From Gammaproteobacteria bacterium (lineage in GTDB: Bacteria; Pseudomonadota; Gammaproteobacteria; JAADGQ01): a DNA stretch of 49,562 nt. This document shows, piece by piece, positions 7,960 through 17,188 of this stretch. The stretch covers positions 1-49,562 of the forward strand of contig WFXF01000032.1 in assembly GCA_015490755.1 (NCBI GenBank), written 5' to 3'. Under the pieces are notes generated by a model. That model had not been told where the DNA came from and ran no database searches. It saw only the letters and a list, made by a program, of their open reading frames with translations. The position numbers and the translations under genes are program-made. Within the stretch, counting starts at the first letter, position 1, and each line of letters opens with the position of its first letter.

Positions 7960-9573
7960 ATGAGAATTTTCACGATTTTAGGAGTTGCTCTTGCTATTGG
8001 TAGTTGCTCAGCAACTAAACCACCTTCAAATTCGGTAGGGCATTTACAAGCGCCACCAGCCATTGTACACGGCATTCCTGACCCTGTGATCAGACCACCG
8101 GCATTAATGCCCCCCAAGCCTGTTTCACGCCTGGAAACCTACACAGTCGTAGTCAACGAGGTTTCTGTAAAGGAGTTACTGTTCCAATTGGCTCGAGATG
8201 CAAAAATTAATGTAGATATTGACCCCGGTATTGAAGGCATTGTTACATTAAATGCATTTAATCAGACATTACCTCAAATACTGGACCGTATCAGCCGTCA
8301 GGCAGAATTACGTTATCGGCTTGATGGAAATAACCTGGTGATTGGCCCTGATCTACCTTATTGGAAAACTTATTCACTGAACTATCTGAACATGTCTCGT
8401 TCAAGTGTGGGTGAGATTGGTGTCGCCACACAAATTTCCACGGCGGGTGGAAGCGTTGCAACCGGAGCTTCTTCCCAGTTTGGTAATATTTCGATAACCA
8501 AAGTTACAAACAAATCCAATAATGATTTTTGGAGGCTTATTGAAGCCAATATTCAAGCTTTTACAGGAGAGCGTAAAACTGAAGAAGGTGGCCCAGATAA
8601 TAGTGGACAAACAGTCGCTAATGTATTGATTAACCCTATGACCGGAATGATTTCTGCGCAGGCAACACAGAAGCAACATGATAAAATTCAACACTTTTTA
8701 GATCAAACAATTGCTCATGTTTTGCGCCAGGTATTGATCGAGATGACAATCGTTGAAATAGAGTTGAGTGATCGCTATCAAGCAGGGGTTGATTGGCAAA
8801 GTCTTGCAAACGGCGAAGGAATCAACGTTCTGAACTCTTTGTTAGGCTCTAATTTGAAATTACCTCCTGTGTTCTCAATGAGCTATAACAAAACATCATC
8901 CTCAGGTCGTGGTATTACCGCGACGATCAAGATGCTGGAGGAGTTTGGTAATGTAAAAGTCCTGTCAAGCCCTAAAATTATGGCTCTTAATAATCAAACG
9001 GCTTTACTTAAGGTTGTTGATGAAAAAGTATATTTCACTGTTGAGCGTGAAGTGACAGAAGCAATCAGCGGTGCCAGCAACAGAATAGAGACATTTACCA
9101 GTAAAATTCATACCGTACCTGTGGGTTTGGTGATGAGTGTGACTCCACAAATTAATGTGGATGATAATGTGATGCTCAATATTCGTCCAACAATCTCTCG
9201 TATTACCGGCTTTGCGGTAGATCCTGCCCCTCAATTGGCAAATGCAGGGTTTGATAATTTAATTCCAGAGCTTCAGGTTCGTGAAATGGAGACATTACTG
9301 CAAGTTGCAAATGAACAAATGGTCGTCATGGGTGGCTTGATGCAGAATAAAATTAATAAAAAGAGTACAGGAGTACCATTACTTTCCAGGCTCCCTTGGG
9401 TCGGATCAGTTTTTAACTATAAAAACGATGAGCTAATAAAAACAGAGCTGGTTATTTTTTTAAGGCCCAAAGTTATAAAGGGGGCTGGAGTCGGTTTTGA
9501 TATTTCACCCTACAAGAGCTATATAGACTCTGTGGAAAAGCAAGAGATTGATCATGAAAAAGGTGAATCATGA
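7960..9573 (+). CDS. mshL: MSHA/type IV pilus secretin, MshL-like lipoprotein
   Basis: A 537-residue outer-membrane secretin. The ATG at 7960 gives a lipoprotein signal ending in an IGSC lipobox (Cys14); longer frames from 7873 would overlap the previous gene and lose this. An STN/secretin N-domain lies at about 60-130, followed by a Ser/Gly/Thr-rich stretch (about 160-190) and the C-terminal secretin domain, which ends in the characteristic TELVIFLRPKVIKG. A short-repeat/N1-type domain lies between. It forms the gated pore through which the pilus exits. It ends in a 4-nt overlap (ATGA) with the next gene. Confidence 0.9.
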   Translation: MRIFTILGVALAIGSCSATKPPSNSVGHLQAPPAIVHGIPDPVIRPPALMPPKPVSRLETYTVVVNEVSVKELLFQLARDAKINVDIDPGIEGIVTLNAFNQTLPQILDRISRQAELRYRLDGNNLVIGPDLPYWKTYSLNYLNMSRSSVGEIGVATQISTAGGSVATGASSQFGNISITKVTNKSNNDFWRLIEANIQAFTGERKTEEGGPDNSGQTVANVLINPMTGMISAQATQKQHDKIQHFLDQTIAHVLRQVLIEMTIVEIELSDRYQAGVDWQSLANGEGINVLNSLLGSNLKLPPVFSMSYNKTSSSGRGITATIKMLEEFGNVKVLSSPKIMALNNQTALLKVVDEKVYFTVEREVTEAISGASNRIETFTSKIHTVPVGLVMSVTPQINVDDNVMLNIRPTISRITGFAVDPAPQLANAGFDNLIPELQVREMETLLQVANEQMVVMGGLMQNKINKKSTGVPLLSRLPWVGSVFNYKNDELIKTELVIFLRPKVIKGAGVGFDISPYKSYIDSVEKQEIDHEKGES

Positions 9574-10955
9574 GCTTGTTAATGGATGCATTGAGCAAAG
9601 CGGAAAAGGAGCGCCATAAAGTTGAAAATCGACTTGATAAGAAGCCTGAAGATGAAATACTTATCGAGCCGGATGAGCTGCTTTTTGAAAGCAGGCAGCC
9701 TGTAGAAGAAAAAAAGCCAATTGATGAAAAACCATTAGATCTCTCTTTTTTGTCGCTATCCGGTGATGGCAAAAAGGATGAACCTGAGCCTTCAGAGACG
9801 AAAATAGAGGTTGATGCAGAGAGTTCAGCTTTAAAGCTTGCTACAGAGTTACCCACAGACCTTCCATTAAATGATCTGATTGAGCAGAAGCCCGAATTAT
9901 CGCCAGAGCCTTCCGTGGTTTTTGAACCACCAGCACCCAAAATTGAAAGCAAGAAAAATTACGATATACCCGTATTAGGTATTGCAAAAAAAGCATCAAA
10001 TCTGACCCATTGGATTATTGGAGGAGGTGTTTTATTGATCGCTTTAATAGCGGTTGTCTACTATTTTAAAAGTACAGAAGCTAATAATAGCTCTATCACA
10101 AGAAATACCGTATTTGACCATAATTCACTTCAAGGTCAGCGAAATTATGAAGCTGAAGAGGTGGAATTAACTAAAGAGAGAGTGGTTGAGGTACTAGAAA
10201 AGCCTAAAACAAATTTAGTGGCAGAGATTAAGTCCGATAACCAAGCAGTTAAAAAGCAACAAACTGTTGAAAGGGTAATACCCAAACTGAAAACCGGAGA
10301 AATCTCGGCTTCAATTGTACCTTCCCGGAAAGAAGATACTATCCATGTTCAACGAGAAGAGCCAAAAATTGATTATTTGCAGCAGGCATTAGAGCAAGCG
10401 TATGAGGCGTACCAGACAGGGTATATGGTTCATGCAGAACAGCAGTATCAAATAGCATTGCAATACGAACCAGATAACCAGGATGCATTATTAGGGATGG
10501 CAGTTATTTCTCAAAGTTTAAATAATGAACAGCAGGCAAAAACTTACTATCAGAAACTACTGAACCTTAATCCCAAAAACAGCATTGCAATGAGTGGCTT
10601 GATTTCGATGCAACAAGGCCTGGTTCGGTCAGCCAGTGAAAGCCGCTTGAAATTACTATTGAGTGAGGAGCCAGATGCCGCTTATCTACATGCTGCTTTA
10701 GGCGCTCAATATGTGGCAGAGTCACGTTGGTCAGAAGCACAGCAGGCTTTTTTAAAAGCTCATCACTATGACTCAAATAACCCTGACTACACTTATAATC
10801 TGGCGATCACTCTGGATCATTTGGGACAAATTCAGGCTGCAATAAAATATTATAAGCAAGCACTATTTTTATCAAAGCAATTTTCAGCAGGTTTTAAAAG
10901 TTCAGTGATTGAATCAAGGTTGCTGAGTTTGTCTGATTCGGTGAAAGTACAGTGA
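9570..10955 (+). CDS. mshN: MshN-like TPR protein of the pilus assembly system
   Basis: A 461-residue bitopic inner-membrane protein. The N-terminus MSLLMDALSKAEKER is typical of MshN-type proteins. A long acidic, Pro/Glu-rich cytoplasmic stretch follows (20-130), then one membrane span (about 147-167), then a periplasmic part. That part holds several tetratricopeptide repeats from about 270 to 445 (for example AYQTGYMVHAEQQYQIALQY and repeats with ..A...Y..AL). TPR proteins of this kind act as assembly or secretin-localising factors. It overlaps the preceding secretin gene by ATGA and the following mshE by GTGA, showing tight translational coupling. Exact MshN equivalence is by position and architecture rather than strong motifs. 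Confidence 0.75.
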   Translation: MSLLMDALSKAEKERHKVENRLDKKPEDEILIEPDELLFESRQPVEEKKPIDEKPLDLSFLSLSGDGKKDEPEPSETKIEVDAESSALKLATELPTDLPLNDLIEQKPELSPEPSVVFEPPAPKIESKKNYDIPVLGIAKKASNLTHWIIGGGVLLIALIAVVYYFKSTEANNSSITRNTVFDHNSLQGQRNYEAEEVELTKERVVEVLEKPKTNLVAEIKSDNQAVKKQQTVERVIPKLKTGEISASIVPSRKEDTIHVQREEPKIDYLQQALEQAYEAYQTGYMVHAEQQYQIALQYEPDNQDALLGMAVISQSLNNEQQAKTYYQKLLNLNPKNSIAMSGLISMQQGLVRSASESRLKLLLSEEPDAAYLHAALGAQYVAESRWSEAQQAFLKAHHYDSNNPDYTYNLAITLDHLGQIQAAIKYYKQALFLSKQFSAGFKSSVIESRLLSLSDSVKVQ

Positions 10956-12691
10956 GTGAAACTAAAAAAAGACCCGCCCGCTTAGGTGAGATGTTAGTTG
11001 ATAAAGGCTTGATTACGGAGGATCAGCTGGGTATTGCTCTGGTTGAGCAAAAGCGGCGTGGCATACCTCTTGGTAAAGTTTTGGTCACAATCGGCTTTGT
11101 AAGTGATGCCGTCATGCGGGATGTTCTGGCTGAGCTTTTAGGGCAAAAGAGTGTTGATCTTACGAAAGTGGTTCCTGAAGGTGAAGCGCTCAAGCTTGTT
11201 CCAAAAGATATTGCGAGACGTTACCAGTTGATTCCTGTGACCTGGGACAGTGAAAAGCATGTGCTGACTGTTGCGATGGCGGATACTTACAATGTAGTCG
11301 CCCTGGATCAAACGGCTGCATTATTGGGTGGTGATCTGGATATTCACCCATTGTTAGCGACTGAAGTTGAAATAGAAGCTGCCATTGACAATTTTTACGG
11401 TTATGAACTTTCAGTAGAGGGGATTCTTAATGAGCTAGATACGGGTAAAGTTGATTATCAAAGCCTGCAACTGGGTACAGATGAGTACAGTCAACCCCTG
11501 GTGCGTCTGGTTGATGCTCTATTGGCAAACTCAGTCAAACGGGGTGCTTCAGACATACATTTTGAGCCTGAAAATGGTTTTTTACGTATTCGTGATCGCA
11601 TTGATGGTGTATTACGCTCAGTTCTGGTATTGCATAAAGGGTATTGGTCAGGCATTGTGGTTCGTCTAAAGGTCATGGCAGGTATGAATATCGCTGAAAC
11701 ACGCGCTCCACAAGATGGAAGAATTTCATTAACATTAGGTGGGCGGCATGTCGATTTTCGCGTAGCGACTCAACCCGTGACCTTTGGTGAAAATATCGTA
11801 TTGCGTGTACTGGATAGTAAAAAAGGCATTGTGCCATTAGAAAAGCTCAATCTGACAGAGCATTCACTCTCATTGATCAAACTGATGATGGCGCGCCCTG
11901 AAGGAGTGATCCTTGTAACAGGACCTACCGGAAGCGGAAAAACTACGACACTCTATTCCATGCTGAATCATCTGAATGATGAATCGGTCAATATCATGAC
12001 GCTTGAAGATCCGGTTGAATATACCATTCCACTGATTCGGCAAAGTTCAGTCAACAAGTCGGTTAAAATGGACTTTGCTGAGGGTATTCGCTCCATGATG
12101 AGGCAGGATCCGGATATTATTTTGGTGGGTGAAATTCGTGATAGTGCTACATCAGAAATGGCATTTCGAGCCGCAATGACGGGGCATCAGGTTTTTAGTA
12201 CGTTGCATACTAACTCAGCACTGGGTGTTGTGCCCCGTTTGCTCGATATTGGTGTGAAACCGGATATTATGGCGGGAAATATTATCGGTATTATAGCGCA
12301 GCGTTTGGTACGCACACTTTGTAATCAGTGCAAAAAGGCTTATTTTCCAACCGAGATTGAAAAAAAACTCTTAAGTCTTGAAAACAGTGATGACAATGAA
12401 CTCCAGATCTATCAATCCGTAGGCTGTAAACAGTGTGACAATATTGGTTATAAAGGTCGCACCTCATTGATGGAAGTATTAAAAATGGATAGTGAACTGG
12501 ATGAACTGATTGTCAATCACGCATCAATGCGCCAATTAAAAGAGATGGCACTTGATAAAGGGTTTATTCCATTAGCAGATGATGGAATACGTGCAGTACT
12601 GCATGGAGTGACAAGCCTGGATGAAGTATCCCGTGTGATTGATTTAACCGAGAAAGTTGTAGAGATCAAGCCCGGTTATGGTTATCTATAA
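10952..12691 (+). CDS. mshE: MshE, pilus extension ATPase with c-di-GMP-type N-domain
   Basis: A 579-residue GspE/PilB-family hexameric ATPase that powers pilin polymerisation. It uses a GTG start overlapping the previous stop (GTGA). The N-terminal 70 residues carry the MshEN pattern (RLGEML at 10-15, L26, L30, Q33) followed by a second copy (LGKVL at 40-44, G48, L59), the module known to bind cyclic di-GMP in MshE. In the second copy the terminal Gln is Leu62. Walker A GPTGSGKT is at 324-331 and Walker B with GEIRD near 388-398. A zinc tetracysteine site (CNQC... and CKQC...) lies toward the C-terminus. It overlaps mshG by 14 nt. Confidence 0.95.
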   Translation: MSETKKRPARLGEMLVDKGLITEDQLGIALVEQKRRGIPLGKVLVTIGFVSDAVMRDVLAELLGQKSVDLTKVVPEGEALKLVPKDIARRYQLIPVTWDSEKHVLTVAMADTYNVVALDQTAALLGGDLDIHPLLATEVEIEAAIDNFYGYELSVEGILNELDTGKVDYQSLQLGTDEYSQPLVRLVDALLANSVKRGASDIHFEPENGFLRIRDRIDGVLRSVLVLHKGYWSGIVVRLKVMAGMNIAETRAPQDGRISLTLGGRHVDFRVATQPVTFGENIVLRVLDSKKGIVPLEKLNLTEHSLSLIKLMMARPEGVILVTGPTGSGKTTTLYSMLNHLNDESVNIMTLEDPVEYTIPLIRQSSVNKSVKMDFAEGIRSMMRQDPDIILVGEIRDSATSEMAFRAAMTGHQVFSTLHTNSALGVVPRLLDIGVKPDIMAGNIIGIIAQRLVRTLCNQCKKAYFPTEIEKKLLSLENSDDNELQIYQSVGCKQCDNIGYKGRTSLMEVLKMDSELDELIVNHASMRQLKEMALDKGFIPLADDGIRAVLHGVTSLDEVSRVIDLTEKVVEIKPGYGYL

Positions 12692-13880
12692 ATACAGGGC
12701 CGTCAATGCCAGTGGCAAGGTCATTCAAGGCCGGATGGACTCGGTGAATGAGGCTGATTTGGAAGCTCGTTTGTCAGGAATGCAGTTAGAGCTCATTTCA
12801 TGTTCGCGGGCAGTTGCTAAAAAAAGATGGGTGTTGAGTCGAAAGGTAACGATTCGGGATCTCATTGTTTTTTGTTTTCATATGGAGCAATTAACGGGGG
12901 CGGGTGTGCCCGTTCTGGAAGGGTTGGATGATTTGCGCAGCAGTATAGATAATGAACGGTTTCGCGAAATATTATCTGCCATTATTGCGTCCATCGAAGG
13001 TGGCCTGACACTTTCTGAAGCTTTAACCGAATTTCCTTCAGTATTTGATGAAGTGTTTATTAGCCTGATTCGTGCGGGTGAGACCAGTGGTGATTTAAGC
13101 GTCGTTTTAAAAGATATGACAGAGTCACTGAAATGGCAGGATGAGTTAACCGAGCAGACTAAAAAACTGATGATGTACCCGTTATTTGTAGGTGGAACTG
13201 TAGTTTGTGTGATTCTTTTTTTAATGATCTATCTTGTACCTCAACTCGTGGGTTTTGTCAGCAATATGGGTGAAGAGTTACCTATGCATACAAAAGCATT
13301 GATAACTGTTTCTGATTTTACTATTGAGTTTTGGTATCTGCTTTTTTTATTACCGGTATTGTTTTTTTTGATTCGGTATTTATCTAAGAGATCTGAAAAA
13401 TTTCGCTATGGAGTGGATCATATTAAATTAAATCTATGGTTGATCGGGCCAGTGCTGAGAAAAGTGATACTGAGCCGGTTCACTCGTTACTTTGCTCTGT
13501 TGTATTCCTCTGGTGTCAGTGTGCTGGCCAGCATCAGAATTTGTGAAGGCATTGTAGGCAACAAGGTGATTGCTCAAGCGTTATCCAATATAGAAAAAAA
13601 TATTTCAAATGGAAAAAGTTTGAGTGAAAGTATTGAAATAGCCGGTCTGTTTCCGCCTCTTGTATTACGTATGGTTAAAGTGGGGGAAAGTACGGGGGAA
13701 ATAGATAAAGCGTTGGTGAATGTCGGTTATTTTTATGATCGCGACGTAAAAGGTTCTATTGAAAGATTACAAGCCATGATTGGCCCCCTTATTACGGTTA
13801 TTTTAGCACTGGTTTTGGGGTGGGTCATGATCTCGGTATTAGGGCCTATTTATGACATTATCGGTAACCTGAGTATTTAG
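12678..13880 (+). CDS. mshG: MshG, inner-membrane platform protein (GspF/PilC family)
   Basis: A 400-residue polytopic protein. It begins with the family's IYKYRAVNASGKVIQG opening and has two homologous T2SSF domains (about 60-185 and 265-385). Membrane spans occur near 165-190, 210-230 and 370-390. Family motifs include GVPVLEGL in the first repeat, and SGVSVLASI plus VGESTGEIDKAL in the second. It couples ATPase rotation to pilin insertion. The start lies inside the end of mshE (14-nt overlap) and the gene ends one base before the next ATG. Confidence 0.93.
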   Translation: MVIYKYRAVNASGKVIQGRMDSVNEADLEARLSGMQLELISCSRAVAKKRWVLSRKVTIRDLIVFCFHMEQLTGAGVPVLEGLDDLRSSIDNERFREILSAIIASIEGGLTLSEALTEFPSVFDEVFISLIRAGETSGDLSVVLKDMTESLKWQDELTEQTKKLMMYPLFVGGTVVCVILFLMIYLVPQLVGFVSNMGEELPMHTKALITVSDFTIEFWYLLFLLPVLFFLIRYLSKRSEKFRYGVDHIKLNLWLIGPVLRKVILSRFTRYFALLYSSGVSVLASIRICEGIVGNKVIAQALSNIEKNISNGKSLSESIEIAGLFPPLVLRMVKVGESTGEIDKALVNVGYFYDRDVKGSIERLQAMIGPLITVILALVLGWVMISVLGPIYDIIGNLSI

Positions 13881-13881
13881 G

Positions 13882-15423
13882 ATGGCTCGGCGTATCTTTT
13901 ACATTGCCTGTAACGAACTGGTTGTTTATTTATGCAAGAAGGGTGTCGTTGAAGAGGGTAAGCGGTTTTTAAATACGGATAATGGGTTGGAACTATTTGA
14001 ACAATATCTATTAAAAGAGGCAGATATTGTCAGTTATGTTTTATTGGATGTCATCGAAGAGGAGTATCGCTATGAAACGATTCCTCATATTTCGAGACGA
14101 GATCGCCAATCGATGTTACAACGAAAAATAGGGCAGGCATTCAGGGGAACACGTTGGCGTGACGGTCTGTTTCAAGGGCGGGAGAAAGGGGGAAGACGTG
14201 ATGATAAGGTGATGCTTTCAGCCATTACAAACCCTGAAGTTCTTAATCATTGGATCAGAGTGATTAAAAAGAACCGTATTCCACTGGAAGGGGTCTATTC
14301 CGTTGCGATGATGGGGCAGATTTTATTAAAGCGGCTTAAGCTTAAATCCAGAAATGCTTTGTTGCTGACTCAACAACGTGGCTCACTGCTTAGGCAAACG
14401 TTTCTTAATGGGTATTTTCTCAAACTCAGTCGATTAACCAACTTACCTATATTCAATATTGACGAGTACAGTAATTTATTATCCAAGGAGATAGATAAGC
14501 AGCTACGTTATTTAAATCGTATCGGTGTATTACCTTATGGGCAAAGTATCGATATTTATGTAGTCACCCAGGAAGGCATGATGGATCAGTTTACAGCTGG
14601 CCATATGGAATCAAGCCTGGTCAATTATCACTTACTTGATATGGGGAGCATTTCTCTAAGCATCGGTATGAAAAAAGATCTGGTTGCCGGCATGTGTGAG
14701 CCTCTATATGTTCATCTTTTGACACTTGAACGTCCGGTAATGAATTACGCATCATTTTATGATCGCCGTTATTTTTTTATGAAAAGAGCCAAGTCATGGC
14801 TTATTTATACGGGCGCTTTTTTAGCCTCAGTGAGTTTGTTGTGGAGTGTTAATAATATTTTAAATGCAAATACAATTTATAAAAATACGTTATTGAGCCA
14901 AACGAAAACGGTTCAAATTATAGAGCGCTATCACAAACAGGTAGAGACTATGCCAGAGCTGCCTTTGCGTCCTTCTGATATGCGTCTTGCTGTAGAGATC
15001 AATACTCAACTGGGAAAGCATAACAATCGTCCCAAACGCGGGTTGCTCGTTGTGAGTGAAAGTTTATCTGTTTATAACGATATTCAGATTGATGATATTG
15101 TTTGGCAAGCCAAAATAAGAGAGACGAATAATCAAAATAGCGATGAATATAACGAGACAATACCCAAAGTTTTTCAGGGCATGATTTTAAAAGGCCATTT
15201 ATCACCTTTTAATGGCCGGTATAAAAAAGCATTTCGGAGAATTAATAGCTTTATCAGATCACTACAGAGCAATCCTGATGTTGTTTCTGTTGAAATATTG
15301 GCTATGCCTCTGAATGTTGATTCGGCCTCATCCATGAAAGGAGAAGAGAGGTATAAAGGTAAAATTGTAGATCCCGGATTTGAATTACTAATCTTTCTGG
15401 AGGATGAATCATATGAAGATTGA
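13882..15423 (+). CDS. PilM/PilN (GspL)-like pilus assembly protein, MshI position
   Basis: A 513-residue protein. Residues 1-300 form a cytoplasmic domain without clear motifs that could be an actin-like PilM/GspL fold. A single membrane span lies at about 305-325 (WLIYTGAFLASVSLLW). The periplasmic remainder starts with a coiled-coil-prone stretch and ends in a ferredoxin-like PilN pattern (RINSFIRSLQSNPDVVSVEI ... FELLIFL). It sits directly after mshG and before PilO- and PilP-like genes, so it completes a PilMNOP-like subcomplex in which M and N appear fused, as in GspL. Assigned mainly from architecture and context; equivalence to Vibrio MshI is plausible but not proven. Confidence 0.62.
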   Translation: MARRIFYIACNELVVYLCKKGVVEEGKRFLNTDNGLELFEQYLLKEADIVSYVLLDVIEEEYRYETIPHISRRDRQSMLQRKIGQAFRGTRWRDGLFQGREKGGRRDDKVMLSAITNPEVLNHWIRVIKKNRIPLEGVYSVAMMGQILLKRLKLKSRNALLLTQQRGSLLRQTFLNGYFLKLSRLTNLPIFNIDEYSNLLSKEIDKQLRYLNRIGVLPYGQSIDIYVVTQEGMMDQFTAGHMESSLVNYHLLDMGSISLSIGMKKDLVAGMCEPLYVHLLTLERPVMNYASFYDRRYFFMKRAKSWLIYTGAFLASVSLLWSVNNILNANTIYKNTLLSQTKTVQIIERYHKQVETMPELPLRPSDMRLAVEINTQLGKHNNRPKRGLLVVSESLSVYNDIQIDDIVWQAKIRETNNQNSDEYNETIPKVFQGMILKGHLSPFNGRYKKAFRRINSFIRSLQSNPDVVSVEILAMPLNVDSASSMKGEERYKGKIVDPGFELLIFLEDESYED

Positions 15424-16030
15424 TATTGACTGGTCTTATATGAAACCATCACTTGTGATAACCGGTGTTCTCATTTTATTTGCTATGGGTATTGCATTTT
15501 CTAGCTGGATTTACCTGACAAATCATGAAGATGGTGCAAGCAGGCAATATCAAGAAATGCTTGAAGCCAACTCAAAACTATCTGACATTCTGGATGATAA
15601 GAGCTTGTTTAATAGCTATTTCGATCAATACCAAACACTTGTTGATAGCGGTGTCATTGGTAATGAGCAGCGTTTGGAGTGGGTGGATGCAGTTAAAAGT
15701 CGAATTGAGGTTCTCAAGCTTCCAGAGTTATTTTATAAAATAAAACCTCAAAAAAAATTTGAATCACCGGATATTGCACAGAGTGAAGGGGTTTCAGTTA
15801 CGCAAAGCCAGATAGAATTAACGTTTGGAATCTATCATACCGAAGATCTTATTGACCTCCTGTCCGAAATGGAACGACAGATTGCAGGGGCATTTCATGT
15901 GGAGTCGTGCAAACTGACACGTATTGAAAAGCGCTTCAGCTTTTTTAAAGACAATACCAATGTGAAAGCTGTTTGTAATATTAACTGGTTTACTCTACAT
16001 ACAAAATTGATTGTGGGCGATGAGTCATGA
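15413..16030 (+). CDS. PilO-like pilus assembly protein, MshJ position
   Basis: A 205-residue bitopic protein. I start it at the ATG at 15413 because GGAGG at 15399-15403 lies 9 nt upstream; the ATG at 15404 directly abuts that site. It overlaps the end of the previous gene by 11 nt. One membrane span lies at about 11-33, then a coiled-coil-prone segment (about 40-90) and a small C-terminal alpha/beta domain with Cys residues near 165 and 185. This is the usual layout of PilO/GspM proteins, which align the inner-membrane platform with the secretin. It ends in an ATGA overlap with the next gene. Confidence 0.6.
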   Translation: MKIDIDWSYMKPSLVITGVLILFAMGIAFSSWIYLTNHEDGASRQYQEMLEANSKLSDILDDKSLFNSYFDQYQTLVDSGVIGNEQRLEWVDAVKSRIEVLKLPELFYKIKPQKKFESPDIAQSEGVSVTQSQIELTFGIYHTEDLIDLLSEMERQIAGAFHVESCKLTRIEKRFSFFKDNTNVKAVCNINWFTLHTKLIVGDES

Positions 16031-16482
16031 TTAAAGCTATTTTGTTGTGTATCTCCATTTTTATGATTGCTTTTCCTGTTTATGCGGCTGAATTAGGCCG
16101 ATTATTTGTTTCAGAAAGTGAGCGATCAAAAATTGATTTTATGCGAAAAAATGAACTCTATGAAGATCGAATCAAAAGGTCTGAAAATAGTAGTGATAAA
16201 GAGAAAAGTGTGGGTACACTCGTTAAAAATGCACCAGGAAAAAAAGTGGAGCCTGAAAATAGTGTGGTGACAATAAATGGTTTTATTCTCCGTGAAAATG
16301 GAGATACAACCGTTTGGGTGAATGGCGCTGTGAACAATAAAAATTTATTAAAAGAGATTGAAATTCAGAAGAAACCTGATAGAAAAAATCAAATTGTTTT
16401 AAAGTCAAAAAAAGAGATGAAGCGGCTTAAGGTTGGCCAGAAATGGGATTATAAAGCAGATGAAGTCTATGATTTCTACTAA
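16027..16482 (+). CDS. Exported MshK/PilP-like pilus biogenesis protein
   Basis: A 151-residue secreted protein with a signal peptide (cleavage near VYAA-EL, residues 18-23) followed by LGRLF, a start typical of MshK-like proteins. The C-terminal half (about 80-148) has beta-strand-like alternation with TVWVNG and KVGQKWD, resembling the small beta domain of PilP/GspC proteins that contact the secretin. The middle is charged and probably disordered. ATGA overlap with the PilO-like gene; its 3' end overlaps the next gene's start. Function is inferred from position. Confidence 0.6.
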   Translation: MIKAILLCISIFMIAFPVYAAELGRLFVSESERSKIDFMRKNELYEDRIKRSENSSDKEKSVGTLVKNAPGKKVEPENSVVTINGFILRENGDTTVWVNGAVNNKNLLKEIEIQKKPDRKNQIVLKSKKEMKRLKVGQKWDYKADEVYDFY

Positions 16483-17188
16483 GCAGTCAGGTGCTATGCT
16501 TTTAGTCATGATGCTTATTGTTGTTGTAGGTTCCATGACTGTGATTGTCACGGAACTAGGTCAAAAAAGCTCAATCATCAAACGTGATATCAAAAATACA
16601 ACAACATTAACCCGTGCAGAAGAAGCCTTGATTGGCTGGGCTTTAACAAACTCAGCAAATACGGGAGAGTTACCACTACCTGATACAGATAATGATGGCC
16701 AGGGTAATTGTCCTGTAGTCGTGACAAACTCTGATCGCATCGGACGTTTACCCTGGTTAAATTATCCTGCACCCTGCAGTAATCCGCGTAGCGGCACTGG
16801 TATGAACTTTAAAGATCAGAGCGGCGAAACATTATGGTACGCCGTGAGTGCTAACCTGATTGATGATGGTACTGCACCTGTAATTAATGCCGCAATGCTT
16901 TCATTAACAACCGGCTGGCTTTCAGTGTTCGATGGTACCGGCGCGTTGTTAAGTGATCGGGTTGCCGCTGTGATTATTGCTCCGGGCGAGGCTTTACCGG
17001 GGCAAAATAGAGATGATGCAAATAGTATCAGTGACTACCTTGATGCCATTAATTCAAATGCAGATGACCAGTTTGTTATAGATCGCACTCAGGAAAACTT
17101 TAATGACCGTTTAATTTATATCACTGCCGATGAGTTTCTGAATGATTCCGTTAAAAAAGTTGTAGAAGGGCAGGGAGGCGTTTGGTAG
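16469..17188 (+). CDS. Atypical type IV pilin-like protein lacking Glu5
   Basis: A 239-residue protein. The start is chosen at the ATG at 16469 (MISTKQSG), inside the 3' end of the preceding gene; 16460 is an alternative. The N-terminus shows a prepilin-like basic leader ending in Gly, then AMLLVMMLIVVVGSMTVIVTELGQ, a hydrophobic helix like that of MshP/PilX-type minor pilins. The usual Phe1 and Glu5 are absent: position 5 would be Val. The globular part begins near residue 55 with ALIGWALTNSANTGELPLPD and contains a DxDNDGQGNC segment suggestive of calcium binding. It ends one base into the next pilin gene. Likely a minor or initiating pilin; whether it is processed is uncertain. Confidence 0.6.
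   Translation: MISTKQSGAMLLVMMLIVVVGSMTVIVTELGQKSSIIKRDIKNTTTLTRAEEALIGWALTNSANTGELPLPDTDNDGQGNCPVVVTNSDRIGRLPWLNYPAPCSNPRSGTGMNFKDQSGETLWYAVSANLIDDGTAPVINAAMLSLTTGWLSVFDGTGALLSDRVAAVIIAPGEALPGQNRDDANSISDYLDAINSNADDQFVIDRTQENFNDRLIYITADEFLNDSVKKVVEGQGGVW

Noticed and set aside
9473-9952. 159-codon minus-strand frame opposite mshN, very rich in Ser/Phe
   Set aside because: The Ser-rich content is the mirror image of the acidic mshN stretch; no start signal or family.
13882-15423. Firm assignment as Vibrio MshI
   Set aside because: Only architecture and position support it; no distinctive motif was found, so the symbol was left empty.
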